64,000 nucleotides of DNA from positions 60,969 through 124,968 of the forward strand of contig JADLGE010000005.1 in assembly GCA_020849475.1 (NCBI GenBank), in the 5' to 3' direction. Both the position numbers and the translations under genes were made by a program. How positions within the stretch are numbered: position 1 is the stretch's first letter; the number at the start of each line of letters is the position of its first letter. The stretch comes from Gammaproteobacteria bacterium (GTDB lineage: Bacteria; Pseudomonadota; Gammaproteobacteria; Ga0077536). Of this stretch, positions 1 through 9,210 are shown piece after piece. The notes below the pieces were generated by a model. That model saw only the letters and a program-made list of their open reading frames with translations, searched no databases and had not been told where the DNA came from.

Positions 1-248
1 TTTGAATTCATTTTTCTACTCTCCCAGGTTGCCAGCGAGTCCTACCCTCCCCGGTCCCTGACCTGCATGATTGACGAGGCTTTGCGCGAGCCGCAAGCAG
101 CACAGGCCAAATTGCCTAAAGTTTTACATTCACCGGCCGCCATTGCCGCGTTCCCCTAGCGCTTCGAGCGAATGCACAGCCCGTGAGCGTTGTCGCCGCG
201 CCGCGCATGCGCCATTCTGCGTGGACATTTCCACACCCGGAGAGTGCG

Positions 249-1067
249 ATGCCCCTGCTCGACACCACCTCGTTACGCCACGTCGACGCGGTGCTGAATT
301 ACCTGGCGGCCGACACCGTCCATCCCGGCGTTGACATGCAGGCTCCAAGCGACACACCACCGCCGCCGGTCATGAACAAGGTCACCGTCGCCATCCACGA
401 CCTGCGCGATGCACCCCGTCAGCCGAGCTTGGATGACAATGGCTTCGCCTACCTCGCCGCCACCACCACGACCCGTGATTTTTTTGATCACGTCGCCGTG
501 CGCGATGTGTATTTCGCCGAATGCGCGGCGCTGGTCGCCGCCACCACCGGTGCGCATACGGTGCACGCCTTCGATTACAACCTGCGCGACAAGCGCCTCG
601 CACGCGTAGCCCACAGCGGCGTCAGCGAACCGGTGCGCTTCGTGCACAACGACTACACCGAGAAATCCGCACCGCATCGCGTGCGCGATCTCTTTCCGGG
701 CGGGCCGCCCGGCGCCGGGCGCTATGCGTTCATCAATGTGTGGCGACCGATAGACCACGCCGCCATCGACATCCCGTTGGCGGTGTGTGACGCCGCCAGT
801 CTCGCCCGCGCCGACTTCGTCCCCACCGACCTGCGCTACGCCGAGCGCACTGGCGAGGTCTACAGCGCGCGCTTCAATCCGGCTCACCGCTGGTATTACC
901 AGGCCGGGCTGCGCCCCGACGAGGCTTTGCTGCTGAAATGCTTCGATTCATCACAAGAGGTGCCGGCGCGCTACACCGCCCACTGCGCCTTTCATGACCC
1001 CAGCGCGCCGCCCGATGCGCTGCCCAGACGCAGTATCGAAGTGCGCACCGTAGCCTTCTTCGACTGA
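249..1067 (+). CDS. CmcJ/NvfI-family putative non-heme iron oxidoreductase
   Basis: The protein (272 residues from this start) resembles the CmcJ/NvfI family, whose members include a cephamycin-pathway methoxylation component and fungal Fe(II)/2-oxoglutarate oxygenases. Visible family features are VHNDY (residues 132-136), FINVWRPI (161-168), a LLLKCFDS segment (228-234) and a C-terminal RRSIEVR. His133, Asp135 and His213 are spaced like an HxD...H iron-binding triad, but that assignment is by analogy. ATG 249 is chosen because GGAGAG lies at 239-244; the frame is open to an earlier ATG at 183. It is followed by a separate luciferase-like gene with its own RBS. The substrate is unknown. Confidence 0.75.
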   Translation: MPLLDTTSLRHVDAVLNYLAADTVHPGVDMQAPSDTPPPPVMNKVTVAIHDLRDAPRQPSLDDNGFAYLAATTTTRDFFDHVAVRDVYFAECAALVAATTGAHTVHAFDYNLRDKRLARVAHSGVSEPVRFVHNDYTEKSAPHRVRDLFPGGPPGAGRYAFINVWRPIDHAAIDIPLAVCDAASLARADFVPTDLRYAERTGEVYSARFNPAHRWYYQAGLRPDEALLLKCFDSSQEVPARYTAHCAFHDPSAPPDALPRRSIEVRTVAFFD

Positions 1068-1182
1068 ACGTCGCGGCGGCGCCACAACCCCACAGTTCGT
1101 GCGGTTGACGCTCAGAGCAGCGATACGTTTACTACCGGGCTCAACGCAAACACAGTCGGCGCAAGCCGGGGAGATCTTTTTT

Positions 1183-2322
1183 ATGCACGTTGGAATGGCT
1201 GCAATATTCCAGAATCCAGGACGAGACAGCGGCGTCAGCGACTACGACATCTACCAGCAGGACATGCGCCTCGCGCTCAGCGCCGAGAGCCTGGGCTTCG
1301 AATCGGTGTGGGGTGTCGAACATCACTTCACCGACTACACCATGACGCCCGACGTCACGCAGTTCCTGTCCTTCGTCGGCGGCCAGTGCAAGAAGGTCAA
1401 GCTCGGCACCATGGTCATCGTGCTGCCGTGGAACGACCCGCTGCGTGTCGCCGAAAAGGTCGCAATGCTCGATTGCATGTCCGACGGCCGTACTTTGCTC
1501 GGCATTGGCCGCGGTCTCGGCCGCGTCGAATTCGAAGGCTTCCGCGTGCCGATGGGCGAATCGCGTGAACGTTTCGTCGAGTGCGCCGAAACCATCCTGC
1601 AGGGCCTCGAACAGGGCTACTGTGAATACGACGGTCAGTTCATCAAGCAGCCGAAGGCTCGCATCCGCCCGGAGCCGTTCCGCTCCTTCAAGAACCGCAC
1701 TTACGCCGCCGCTGTGTCGCCGGAGTCTTCACTGATCATGGCGCGCCTCGGCCTCGGCATCCTGGTGATTCCGCAGAAGCCGTGGGAAGAACACGCCAAG
1801 GAGTTGAAGGATTACGCGGAAGTGTTCCGCCAGGCGCAAGGCGTGGCGCCGCCGCGTCCCTACGTGGCCGGCTGGGTGGCCTGCGACAAGGACGCCGGTC
1901 GCGCCGAGGAAATGGCGCGCAAGTACATCGGCGGTTACTGGCATTCGGTGGTCAAACATTACGAAATGGGCGGCGCCCACTTCGAGCAGACCAAGGGCTA
2001 CGAGTACTACAAGCGCATGACCGACACCATCGGCAGCCAGGGCATCGATGCGGTCACCGAGTTCTTCATGAGTCTGCAGGTGTGGGGCACGCCGGAACAG
2101 TGCCTGGACAAGATCAAGGACATCCACTCGCGCACCGACTGCTGTGGCTTTACCGGCGTGTTCAGCTATGCCGGCATGTCGGAAGCGGTGGCGCGTGGCA
2201 ACATGGAACTGTTCGCCAAGGAAGTGGTGCCGGAGTTGAAGAAGCTCGGCCACCGGCCCTTGTTCGACACCGCCGTCGACGGCGCGCCGGCCTTCGCGGC
2301 GACGGCCATCAAGGCCGCCTGA
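1183..2322 (+). CDS. LLM-class flavin-dependent oxidoreductase
   Basis: This 379-residue protein is a bacterial-luciferase-like (LLM) monooxygenase or reductase using FMN or F420, with a TIM-barrel fold. The N-terminal barrel is recognisable by VWGVEHHF, the VLPWNDPLRVAEK segment and SDGRTLLGIGRG, all typical of alkanal monooxygenase-like enzymes. ATG 1183 is preferred over an upstream in-frame ATG because GGGGAG at 1168-1173 lies 9 nt before it. It ends just before a hairpin shared with the convergent GST gene. A second, unrelated-looking LLM enzyme is at 57.5 kb. The substrate cannot be deduced. Confidence 0.88.
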   Translation: MHVGMAAIFQNPGRDSGVSDYDIYQQDMRLALSAESLGFESVWGVEHHFTDYTMTPDVTQFLSFVGGQCKKVKLGTMVIVLPWNDPLRVAEKVAMLDCMSDGRTLLGIGRGLGRVEFEGFRVPMGESRERFVECAETILQGLEQGYCEYDGQFIKQPKARIRPEPFRSFKNRTYAAAVSPESSLIMARLGLGILVIPQKPWEEHAKELKDYAEVFRQAQGVAPPRPYVAGWVACDKDAGRAEEMARKYIGGYWHSVVKHYEMGGAHFEQTKGYEYYKRMTDTIGSQGIDAVTEFFMSLQVWGTPEQCLDKIKDIHSRTDCCGFTGVFSYAGMSEAVARGNMELFAKEVVPELKKLGHRPLFDTAVDGAPAFAATAIKAA

Positions 2323-2356
2323 CCCGAGCCGAGATACTCGGTTCCAGAAACGGAAA

Positions 2357-2374
2357 GGGCGGCAAGCGCCGCCC
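2357..2374. terminator. Hairpin between convergent genes
   Basis: GGGCGGC and GCCGCCC form a perfect 7-bp stem with a 4-nt loop, 35 nt after the LLM stop codon and 36 nt before the GST stop codon. There is no strong T-run on either side, so intrinsic termination is plausible but not proven. Confidence 0.45.
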
Positions 2375-2409
2375 CTTCCACTCAACGCAGGCGCTTTACG
2401 CGCCCGTCG

Positions 2410-3060
2410 TCAACCCGCCATCTTGAGCTGCGGCGCCGCCGGATGCAGGCTCGCCTGCGCACTCGGCCGCGCGCTCATACGCGCATACCAGGCCTGCAGG
2501 TTCTTGAACTCCGGCTCCAGCGGCTGACCGACGTCCTTGGCGAAGTCCACGCACGCAAACAGCACGATGTCGGCCAGCGAGATCTTGTTGCCCGCGATGA
2601 AATCGCGACCGGCAATGAGGCCGTCCAGCCATTCACGACCGGCCTTGCCCTTGGCCTTCAGACCTGCCGCGGATTCCGGCAGGCACAGCACGCGGTTGCG
2701 GAAAATCTCGATGCCCTCGGCAAAACGGAAACCGTTGTACATGTACTCGGTGATGTTGAGTTCGACGCGACGCACCCACATGCGCGTATTGGCGCGCTCG
2801 GCGGCGGTCGAACCGATCAGCGCCGGCGACGGCTGCTGCTCTTCGAGGTATTCACAAATCGTCACGGTCTCGGCAATCACGGTGCCGTCATCGAGTTCCA
2901 GCGACGGCGTCTGACCGGCCGGGTTCTTGCTGAGATAGGGCGCCTGGCGATTGGCGCCGGCCAGCAGGTCGAGATCTTCGCTGGCAATGTTCATGCCCTT
3001 TTCGGCCATGAACATACGCACCAGACGCGGGTTCGGTCCGAAGGAATTCAAAAGTTTCAT
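2410..3060 (-). CDS. Glutathione S-transferase family protein
   Basis: A 216-residue cytosolic-type GST. The N-terminal thioredoxin-like domain (about 1-80) carries the cis-proline region NPAGQTPSLELDDG and the GSH-binding TVIAETVTICEYLEE segment; Ser6 sits where theta/beta-like classes place the activating residue. The helical C-terminal domain ends with the usual ISLADIVLFA motif. The start is supported by a GAGGAGAGG Shine-Dalgarno sequence just upstream on the minus strand. It is monocistronic and convergent with the LLM gene. Likely role: glutathione conjugation or isomerisation of an electrophilic metabolite; the substrate is unknown. Confidence 0.9.
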   Translation of the reverse strand: MKLLNSFGPNPRLVRMFMAEKGMNIASEDLDLLAGANRQAPYLSKNPAGQTPSLELDDGTVIAETVTICEYLEEQQPSPALIGSTAAERANTRMWVRRVELNITEYMYNGFRFAEGIEIFRNRVLCLPESAAGLKAKGKAGREWLDGLIAGRDFIAGNKISLADIVLFACVDFAKDVGQPLEPEFKNLQAWYARMSARPSAQASLHPAAPQLKMAG

Positions 3061-3470
3061 GTAATCCTCTCCTCGCTATTCAAGAGTCGCAATGGCCCGG
3101 CATGTGAGCCATCGATGATGGAACAGTCGTTATAGGGGGCTGTGCCGGGAGCGTCAATCGAACTCGACCGGCAAGCCGGGGCGCATTCGGGTCGCGGGTT
3201 CAGGCACCCCTCAGCTTCAGCCCCGCATCCTGCACGCCACTTTACATTTGTATTGGTGCAACGCACCATGCGCGGCCCTTGCATGAGGTCGATGCCTGCG
3301 CCCAATTACCGCGGCGCGACGCAGACAGGCACCGGCGACGCTTCAAGGGCGCGATGGTCGGCACCGATACGTTTGTGAAGCGATTGTTTATAAAACGCCA
3401 ACTATTGTTTGATTTTAAAAAGCTTCATGCTTACCATCGGTCAACACGATGGTTCCCACGGTGAACCAAG
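3061..3470. other. Intergenic region with AT-rich promoter-like stretch
   Basis: No convincing gene lies in these 410 bases between the divergent GST gene and the exported protein gene. The right end (about 3368-3425) is markedly AT-rich for this genome, with TATAAA at 3389-3394 and runs of T and A, and probably holds the promoter of the gene at 3471. I could not fit a clear -35/-10 pair. Confidence 0.4.
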
Positions 3471-4109
3471 ATGATGAGTAAATTTCGCGCTTGCCTGTTA
3501 GCCCTGGCCATTGTCCCGCTGGCCTGCCCCGCCTCGGACGTGCTTGCCTCCGGCGCCGAATGCGCGCCTACCACCCACGAAACGCCGATAGCCACCGAGA
3601 CCGGTTCGGTCGGCATCATCAAGAATCTCGCTGAAGACCCCAGTTCCATCCGCGCCATTGCGGGTCGGCTGCTGAACGATGCCCTCGCTGCTGACAGCCG
3701 CGATCCGAACGCCGGCTGTGATGCGAGCTGTGCGCAACGCGCGCATTCTCAAATCATCTATCGCGTCGCGCCGACCGCCTACCTCGCCGACGACCAGCAG
3801 CGCGAGGTGTGCCGCAAATTCGAAAACGAAACCGCCAGCCACCCGCTGACATTCAATCAGCGCGAATTTCGCAGCGTCGAAGAAATGAATGAGTGGATCA
3901 CGGCGTTCTCGCAAGGCCGTGGCGAAGACGGGCGACTGCTGTACGAACTGTGTTCGTCGAACTGCAGCCCGCGCTATACCTTTCTCATCGCCGAGCAAAA
4001 CGCCGGCTACGCGGTGCGCACCGAGGTGCTGTGCGGCCTCGCGCGTGACCGCTCCAACGATGTCTACCGCGTTTCGACTGCCGTGCGCCACACCTGCGCG
4101 GTCAATTGA
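3471..4109 (+). CDS. Exported cysteine-rich protein of unknown function
   Basis: I do not recognise a family. The 212-residue product begins with a clear Sec signal peptide: basic MMSKFR, a hydrophobic core, and probable cleavage near DVLA/SG. The mature part has eight cysteines (ECAP, GCDASC, EVCRK, LCSSNC, VLCG, HTC), an even number compatible with four disulfides in the periplasm. There is no canonical lipobox. Its stop overlaps an in-frame TTG of the following hydroxylase gene, whose preferred ATG is 33 nt downstream, so the two may be co-transcribed. Confidence 0.65.
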   Translation: MMSKFRACLLALAIVPLACPASDVLASGAECAPTTHETPIATETGSVGIIKNLAEDPSSIRAIAGRLLNDALAADSRDPNAGCDASCAQRAHSQIIYRVAPTAYLADDQQREVCRKFENETASHPLTFNQREFRSVEEMNEWITAFSQGRGEDGRLLYELCSSNCSPRYTFLIAEQNAGYAVRTEVLCGLARDRSNDVYRVSTAVRHTCAVN

Positions 4110-4141
4110 GCCACCGCACCCACACGGATTGCACCCCGTTC

Positions 4142-5032
4142 ATGAGCGATTCCCCTGCCGGCAGCGCCTTCGCGCGCGCGTGTGCGTGGCCGGCCCTGGT
4201 GGCAAGCTGCTGCGCCATCCTCGCCTATGGGTTTTCACAAGGTCGACCGACCTTGTTCTTCAATCTCTCCTACGCCTGGATCATCGCGTGGCTGCTGTGG
4301 CTTGAACACCGCCTGCCTTACCGCGCCGACTGGCGCCGCGCGGACGGTCAGGTATTCCAGGATCTCGGCCATACCGTCTTGAACAAAGGCATTGTGCAGC
4401 TGTTGATCGTGACGCTCGCGGCGCGCGGCCTGCTGGATCATCGCAGCAGCGGATTTCTGAGTACGGCGCCGATGCCGGTGCAGGTGATCTGCGGTCTCGT
4501 CGGTTCGGAATTCGGACTGTACTGGGCGCATCGGCTCAAGCATGAATGGCCGAGCCTGTGGCGCTTTCACGCCGTTCATCACAGTGTGCGCAAGCTGTGG
4601 CTGGTCAACACCGGCCGCTTCCATTTCGTCGATTCGCTACTGGCGGTGGCCGCCAGCCTGCCGTTCTTCCTGCTCAGCGGTATAAGCATGGACGCCATCA
4701 TCTGGGTCAGCGCCATCACGGCATATATCGGTATCCTGACCCACTGCAACGTGGCGATGGACTGCGGCGTATTGAGCTATGTCTTCAACACTCCCACGCT
4801 GCATCGCTGGCACCATTCGCGCGACAGCGTCATCGGCAACAGCAACTACGGCGAAAACCTGGTGCTGTGGGACATGCTGCTCGGCACCTACTTCAATCGC
4901 CCTGGCGAAGATGTGGACGTTATCGGCATCAATGACCACATGCCCAGCGGGTTCATGCAACAGCTCGCCGTGCCATTCGTATGGCGCCGCCATCAGGCGG
5001 CGCATCGCTCAGCGTCCGGCGAGCCCGGCTGA
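4142..5032 (+). CDS. Sterol desaturase / fatty acid hydroxylase superfamily protein
   Basis: An integral-membrane di-iron oxygenase of 296 residues. The eight-histidine signature is present: HRLKH (130-134), HAVHH (143-147) and HRWHH (221-225), with extra histidines at 161 and 201 that commonly complete the metal site. Hydrophobic segments at about 15-55, 82-98, 112-128 and 165-200 would place the histidine clusters on the cytoplasmic face. The start is uncertain: ATG 4142 is preferred, TTG 4106 is possible. The 3' end overlaps the convergent ferritin-like gene by 24 bp. The substrate (sterol, hopanoid, carotenoid or alkyl lipid) is not indicated. Confidence 0.85.
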   Translation: MSDSPAGSAFARACAWPALVASCCAILAYGFSQGRPTLFFNLSYAWIIAWLLWLEHRLPYRADWRRADGQVFQDLGHTVLNKGIVQLLIVTLAARGLLDHRSSGFLSTAPMPVQVICGLVGSEFGLYWAHRLKHEWPSLWRFHAVHHSVRKLWLVNTGRFHFVDSLLAVAASLPFFLLSGISMDAIIWVSAITAYIGILTHCNVAMDCGVLSYVFNTPTLHRWHHSRDSVIGNSNYGENLVLWDMLLGTYFNRPGEDVDVIGINDHMPSGFMQQLAVPFVWRRHQAAHRSASGEPG

Positions 5033-5860
5033 CCAGCGCAGCCTGAGCCACCACCATCCCAGCCAACCCGCCGCGCGCACCATGCGCGTGGTGCTCTTGA
5101 GCCCCAAGGCCAGGGCAATCATGCCGACCAAGGTGCGGACATGCGGCAGACCGTACATCGACATCGCGAGACGCTGATACTGGGCGCCGCAACGCGCGCG
5201 ATCATAGACGGCACCCGGGCGCTGCGCCTCCACGGCACTGTGGTAGGCGAAAGCCAGTTCATCGTCGTCGGTTTCCCCGACCCGCCCCAAAGCCACGCGC
5301 AGTCGCGCCCAGCGGTTGAATCCCGCGCGCTCGGCATAGCGCGACAGATGGGTGTGAAACAGGCGGTAATGCTGCGCTTCATCCTGCGCGATGCGATGAC
5401 AGATCTGGCGCAGCACCGGTTCGCGCGCCCGGTCACGCAGTGCCGAGTAATAGGAGCAGGTGCCGGACTCGACTACACAGCGCGCCAGCAGCTCACCCGC
5501 ACGCGAACCACGAATCGACTGTTCGCTGTCGACAGGAATCTGGTAGCCGGCGCGAAAGCGCACCAGGCTGGCAGCGAAATTGAACTCGGGGTCGGCCAGC
5601 TCGGCCCAGCGACCGAGAGCTGCACCGTGCTGGGCCTCTTCTTCGCCCCAGCGCGCCGCGGCGTCCTTGAAGCTGGCGTCGTCACCGAACACGTTGTGCA
5701 GGTAGCGCACGTAGTCGGCGCTGTTGGCTTCGACCACCGACGCAGTCTTGACCGCCGCCAGCAAACGCGGGTCAACCAGCGCAGGCTGGAAGTCCGTCCA
5801 TGCAATGTCTTCGAGTTTCCATGGTCTCACTGCGGCGCGACCCTGGCGGCCACCGGACAC
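5009..5860 (-). CDS. Ferritin-like di-iron protein with C-terminal membrane segment
   Basis: The 283-residue protein has the carboxylate di-iron pattern of ferritin-like oxidases: Glu44, E75-A-Q-H78, Glu131 and E161-A-Q-H164, i.e. E...ExxH twice, within a four-helix bundle (about 30-175). The C-terminus is hydrophobic (LVGMIALALGL and GWLGWWWL, roughly 240-270), suggesting membrane attachment. The start is uncertain: GTG 5860, or a GTG about 30 nt downstream; no clear RBS is seen. It is convergent with, and overlaps, another di-iron enzyme gene. It may be an oxygenase or desaturase-like protein rather than an iron store; function not assigned. Confidence 0.7.
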   Translation of the reverse strand: MSGGRQGRAAVRPWKLEDIAWTDFQPALVDPRLLAAVKTASVVEANSADYVRYLHNVFGDDASFKDAAARWGEEEAQHGAALGRWAELADPEFNFAASLVRFRAGYQIPVDSEQSIRGSRAGELLARCVVESGTCSYYSALRDRAREPVLRQICHRIAQDEAQHYRLFHTHLSRYAERAGFNRWARLRVALGRVGETDDDELAFAYHSAVEAQRPGAVYDRARCGAQYQRLAMSMYGLPHVRTLVGMIALALGLKSTTRMVRAAGWLGWWWLRLRWSAGLAGR

Positions 5861-6060
5861 TCAGGGAAAGTGCGGAGAGGTCCCCCGTCGAGGGCGCCTT
5901 TCGGTATCATGGCGGCCCACCCTGAAGGCGTGCGTCGGCCGGTTACGCGGTAAATGGAAATCGGTTGGAGCATCGGTCACGTCGTGGTCACAAAATTTCG
6001 CGCCAAGTGTAACAATGTTCGGCAAATCTGCCGCCCGCCGCTGATCGGCTTTTCGTTCTG

Positions 6061-7911
6061 ATGTCGACTCCCCCAGATACAACCCGCGTCCGTCCGCATT
6101 TCACCCTAGGCCCCTATCTGCCCGCCGGCCTCGGCCCGCTGCGCGGCGTCGCGACGCGGCTCCTGGATCGCGGCCTGGGCCTCACGGGTCTGAACGCGGT
6201 GTACCACGCCATCCCGCCGGATCTCGACCCGCACACGTTCGCGCGCTGTACGCTCGATGGATTCGGCGTCGAAGTGCGGGTTGACGACGGTTCGCTGGAG
6301 AATATACCGGCCAGCGGCCCGTGCATCGTGGTCGCCAACCATCCCCATGGTGGTCTGGACGGCGTGGCGATGGTCGAAGTCTTGATGCGCCGACGGCCTG
6401 ACCTGCGGGTCATGGCCAATTACCTGCTGGACAACTTCATCGAACTCGCACCGATATTCATCGGCGTCGATCCTTTCGGCGGTCGCGACTCGGCGCGTTC
6501 CAACTTCAGCGCCGTGCGTCGCGCCCTGGCCTGGCTGCGCGGCGGCGGCGTGTTGTTCATGTTCCCGGGCGGCGAAGTCTCGAGTTTCAATCTGCGCACA
6601 CGGGTGCTGAGCGACCCACCGTGGGACGCCGGCATCGGCTGGCTGGTGGAGAAATCCGGCGCACCAGTGGTGCCGGCCTTCATCGACGGACGCAACAGCA
6701 CGCTGTTCCAACTCGGCGGCCTCGTGCATCCGCGCGTGCGCACCGCGCTGCTGGTGCGCGAAATGCTCAATCACCGCGGCACGGTCATCAACGTCAAATG
6801 CGGCCGCATGATCGAGGCCGAGACCTTGAGCCTGTTGGAAGACCGCGAAGCCATCGCGCCGTATCTGCAGACCAGCACCTATCTCATTAAAGCCCGCGCC
6901 GCCTATCGCAAGCCCGTCAGGCTGACCCGTGTGCGACCGGCCAATGTTCATCGCGAAGCCCTGGCGGCGCCCATCGCCTCGGAACTGCTCGCCGACGAAA
7001 TCGCCAGGCTCGGCCCGGACCAGCGCCTGGTCAGCAGCAACACGCTCGAGGTGTGGGTCGCACAGGCCGAGCAGATTCCGTGGCTGCTGCAGGAAATCGG
7101 TCGCCTGCGCGAGGTCACTTTCCGCCAGGTCGGCGAAGGCACTGGCCGCAGCGTCGACCTCGATTTATTCGACAGCTACTACCTGCACCTTTTTGTGTGG
7201 GACCGCGCCCATCATTGCGTGGTGGGCGGCTATCGCCTCGGCCAGGCCGATCGCATCCTGTCGAGCTATGGCGCCCGCGGTCTGTACGTGCGCACCCTGT
7301 TCCGACTCGAACGTCCGCTCGAAGCGGAGCTGCATTCAGCGCTGGAAGTCGGGCGTTCATTCGTGCGTCCGGAGCATCAACGCAATTACTCGTCGCTGAT
7401 GTTGCTGTGGAAGGGCATCGGCGCCTACGTCGCGCGCCATCCACGCTATCGCGTGCTGTTCGGGCCGGTCAGCATCAGCAACGACTATCACCCGGTATCG
7501 CAACAGCTCATCGTGCGCTTCCTGCAGCGCAATCGCATGGAGCCCGAGCGCGCCAGCCTGGTCAAGCCGCGCCAGCCTTTTCCGCGCGGCGACCGCACCT
7601 CGAACCTGGTCGATTTGAATGTGAGCGACCTGCGCATTATTGCGACCCTGCTCAGCACGGTTGAAGAACAGGACGTCGGCATCCCAGTGCTGCTGCGCCA
7701 ATACCTCAAGCTCAATGGTCGCATCCTCGGCTTCAACGTCGACCCCGAGTTCAACAACGCCATCGATTGCCTGCTGTGGGTCGACCTGGCCCAGACCGAA
7801 CCGACGCTGCTGCGCAAATACATGGGCGCCCAGGCCGCGGAAAACTTCCTCGCCCACCACCGCGACGACGCCGGCGAGCTGCCGGCCGCAAGCATCAAGA
7901 AAAAGGCCTGA
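6061..7911 (+). CDS. OlsF-like bifunctional acyltransferase (PlsC-type plus GNAT-type)
   Basis: This 616-residue protein fuses two acyltransferase modules. The N-terminal half (about 60-290) is a PlsC/hemolysin-type O-acyltransferase with NHPHGGLDG (93-101) and FPGGEVS (168-174). The C-terminal half (about 320-590) looks like an OlsB/GNAT-type N-acyltransferase (VVGGYRLG, LEVGRSFVRPEHQ). The order matches OlsF, a known bifunctional ornithine-lipid synthase whose C-terminal domain makes lyso-lipid and N-terminal domain acylates it. Aminolipid synthesis at the inner membrane is therefore the likely role; the head group is inferred. It is divergent from the ferritin-like gene. Confidence 0.8.
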   Translation: MSTPPDTTRVRPHFTLGPYLPAGLGPLRGVATRLLDRGLGLTGLNAVYHAIPPDLDPHTFARCTLDGFGVEVRVDDGSLENIPASGPCIVVANHPHGGLDGVAMVEVLMRRRPDLRVMANYLLDNFIELAPIFIGVDPFGGRDSARSNFSAVRRALAWLRGGGVLFMFPGGEVSSFNLRTRVLSDPPWDAGIGWLVEKSGAPVVPAFIDGRNSTLFQLGGLVHPRVRTALLVREMLNHRGTVINVKCGRMIEAETLSLLEDREAIAPYLQTSTYLIKARAAYRKPVRLTRVRPANVHREALAAPIASELLADEIARLGPDQRLVSSNTLEVWVAQAEQIPWLLQEIGRLREVTFRQVGEGTGRSVDLDLFDSYYLHLFVWDRAHHCVVGGYRLGQADRILSSYGARGLYVRTLFRLERPLEAELHSALEVGRSFVRPEHQRNYSSLMLLWKGIGAYVARHPRYRVLFGPVSISNDYHPVSQQLIVRFLQRNRMEPERASLVKPRQPFPRGDRTSNLVDLNVSDLRIIATLLSTVEEQDVGIPVLLRQYLKLNGRILGFNVDPEFNNAIDCLLWVDLAQTEPTLLRKYMGAQAAENFLAHHRDDAGELPAASIKKKA

Positions 7912-8000
7912 GGCCGGCCGCCGACGTGCGGCCCCTGTCTCCAGCGCGCGCGATTTCGTATAGTCAGGCACCCCCACAACCTGGAATGCGGAGCACAGCC

Positions 8001-8387
8001 ATGCGCGTCAATCACAATTCGGACATGAAAAAGCATCATCTGCCCGGTCTCGAGCACCAGACCCTGGCCGGCGGTCGTGACGGGTTGGGCAGCATTGAAG
8101 TGTGGCGTCAGACCATTGCCGCCGGCGCGGCCACACCCGTGCATCGCCATGATTGCGAGGAAGTGATCATCTGCATGAAAGGCGCGGCGGTGTGTCATTA
8201 CAACGGCGCGCAATATCACTTCAAGGAAGACGAGACGCTGGTCATTCCGGCCGGCGTGACTCACCAGATCTGTAACGACGGCGACACCGAGCTGCACATC
8301 ATCGCGACCCTGGCCATGGCGCCGGTGCGCGTCGAGACCGCCGAGCGTCAGCACATGGCGCTGCCGTGGGACGGGAACAACGCGTGA
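8001..8387 (+). CDS. Small cupin-domain protein
   Basis: A single-domain cupin of 128 residues. Both conserved motifs are visible: TPVHRHDCEEVIICMKG (metal ligands His, His, Glu) and the second-motif region LVIPAGVTHQI with its histidine. ATG 8001 is chosen over a much longer in-frame extension because GGAG lies at 7990-7993 and the cupin barrel begins right after it. Its stop overlaps the GTG that may start the next hydrolase gene, so the pair probably forms an operon. It may be an isomerase, dioxygenase-like enzyme or sensor; no specific activity can be given. Confidence 0.8.
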   Translation: MRVNHNSDMKKHHLPGLEHQTLAGGRDGLGSIEVWRQTIAAGAATPVHRHDCEEVIICMKGAAVCHYNGAQYHFKEDETLVIPAGVTHQICNDGDTELHIIATLAMAPVRVETAERQHMALPWDGNNA

Positions 8388-8389
8388 GC

Positions 8390-9196
8390 ATGACGCCCGT
8401 CACCGGCTTCGTGCCGGGCGCCCCGCGCATCGCCTATGAGATGGCGGGCAATGGTGAAACCCTAATCTGCCTGCACGGCATTGGCGGCAACCGTCGCAAC
8501 TGGCATGCCCAGTTGCGCGGGCTGGCCGACGTGTGTCGCGTGGTGGCGTGGGACGCGCGCGGTTACGGCGACAGTGACGATTACGCGGGCGAACTGGCGT
8601 TCACCGATTTCGCGGCCGACCTGCTACGGCTGCTCGATCACCTGGGCGTCGAGCGCGCGCACCTGTGCGGACTGTCCATGGGCGGCCGCATCGTGCTCGA
8701 TTTCTACGAACGTCATGCCGAGCGTGCACGCAGCCTGATCCTGGTCGATACCTTTCCGGGCTTCGATGCCTCGTTCACGCAGGAAGGCCGCGAACGCTTC
8801 GTGCGTGAGCGGCGTCAGCCGTTGATTGAAGGCACGGAGCCAAAAGACATCGCACCGGCGGTTGCGCGCACCCTGGTTTCGCCAAAGGCGGAGCCTGCGG
8901 TTGTGCAACAACTCATCGACAGTATTTCGATGCTGCACAAGGCGTCCTACATCAAGACCATCGAAGCGATGACGATGTACCAGCCGGTCACCGATGTCAG
9001 CATCGTGGAAGTGCCGGTGCAGATCATCGTCGGCGCCGACGACAAGCTCACGCCGCCGGCCATCTCGCGCAAGATGGCGCAAGCCATACGCGGCGCGCGC
9101 CTGCTCGAACTGCCGGATACCGGTCACTTGAGCAACATCGAAGCACCCGAGGCCTTCAATGCCTGTGTGCGGGAATTTCTGCAAACGCTGAAGTAA
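8390..9196 (+). CDS. Alpha/beta-fold hydrolase
   Basis: A 268-residue hydrolase with the oxyanion segment LICLHGIGGNRRNW, nucleophile elbow GLSMGG (Ser), acid region VGADDKLTPP (Asp) and DTGHLSNIE (His), a complete triad. It resembles 3-oxoadipate enol-lactonase and related esterases. The start is either ATG 8390 or GTG 8384, the latter overlapping the upstream cupin stop. Translational coupling with the cupin gene is likely. A strong intrinsic terminator follows. The substrate is unknown; an ester or lactone is likely. Confidence 0.85.
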   Translation: MTPVTGFVPGAPRIAYEMAGNGETLICLHGIGGNRRNWHAQLRGLADVCRVVAWDARGYGDSDDYAGELAFTDFAADLLRLLDHLGVERAHLCGLSMGGRIVLDFYERHAERARSLILVDTFPGFDASFTQEGRERFVRERRQPLIEGTEPKDIAPAVARTLVSPKAEPAVVQQLIDSISMLHKASYIKTIEAMTMYQPVTDVSIVEVPVQIIVGADDKLTPPAISRKMAQAIRGARLLELPDTGHLSNIEAPEAFNACVREFLQTLK

Positions 9197-9210
9197 TTGC
9201 GCATGACATG

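Noticed and set aside
3057..3305. Short minus-strand open frame in the 410-nt gap
   Set aside because: Composition is Cys/Pro/Arg-rich noise, no RBS, no recognisable motif.
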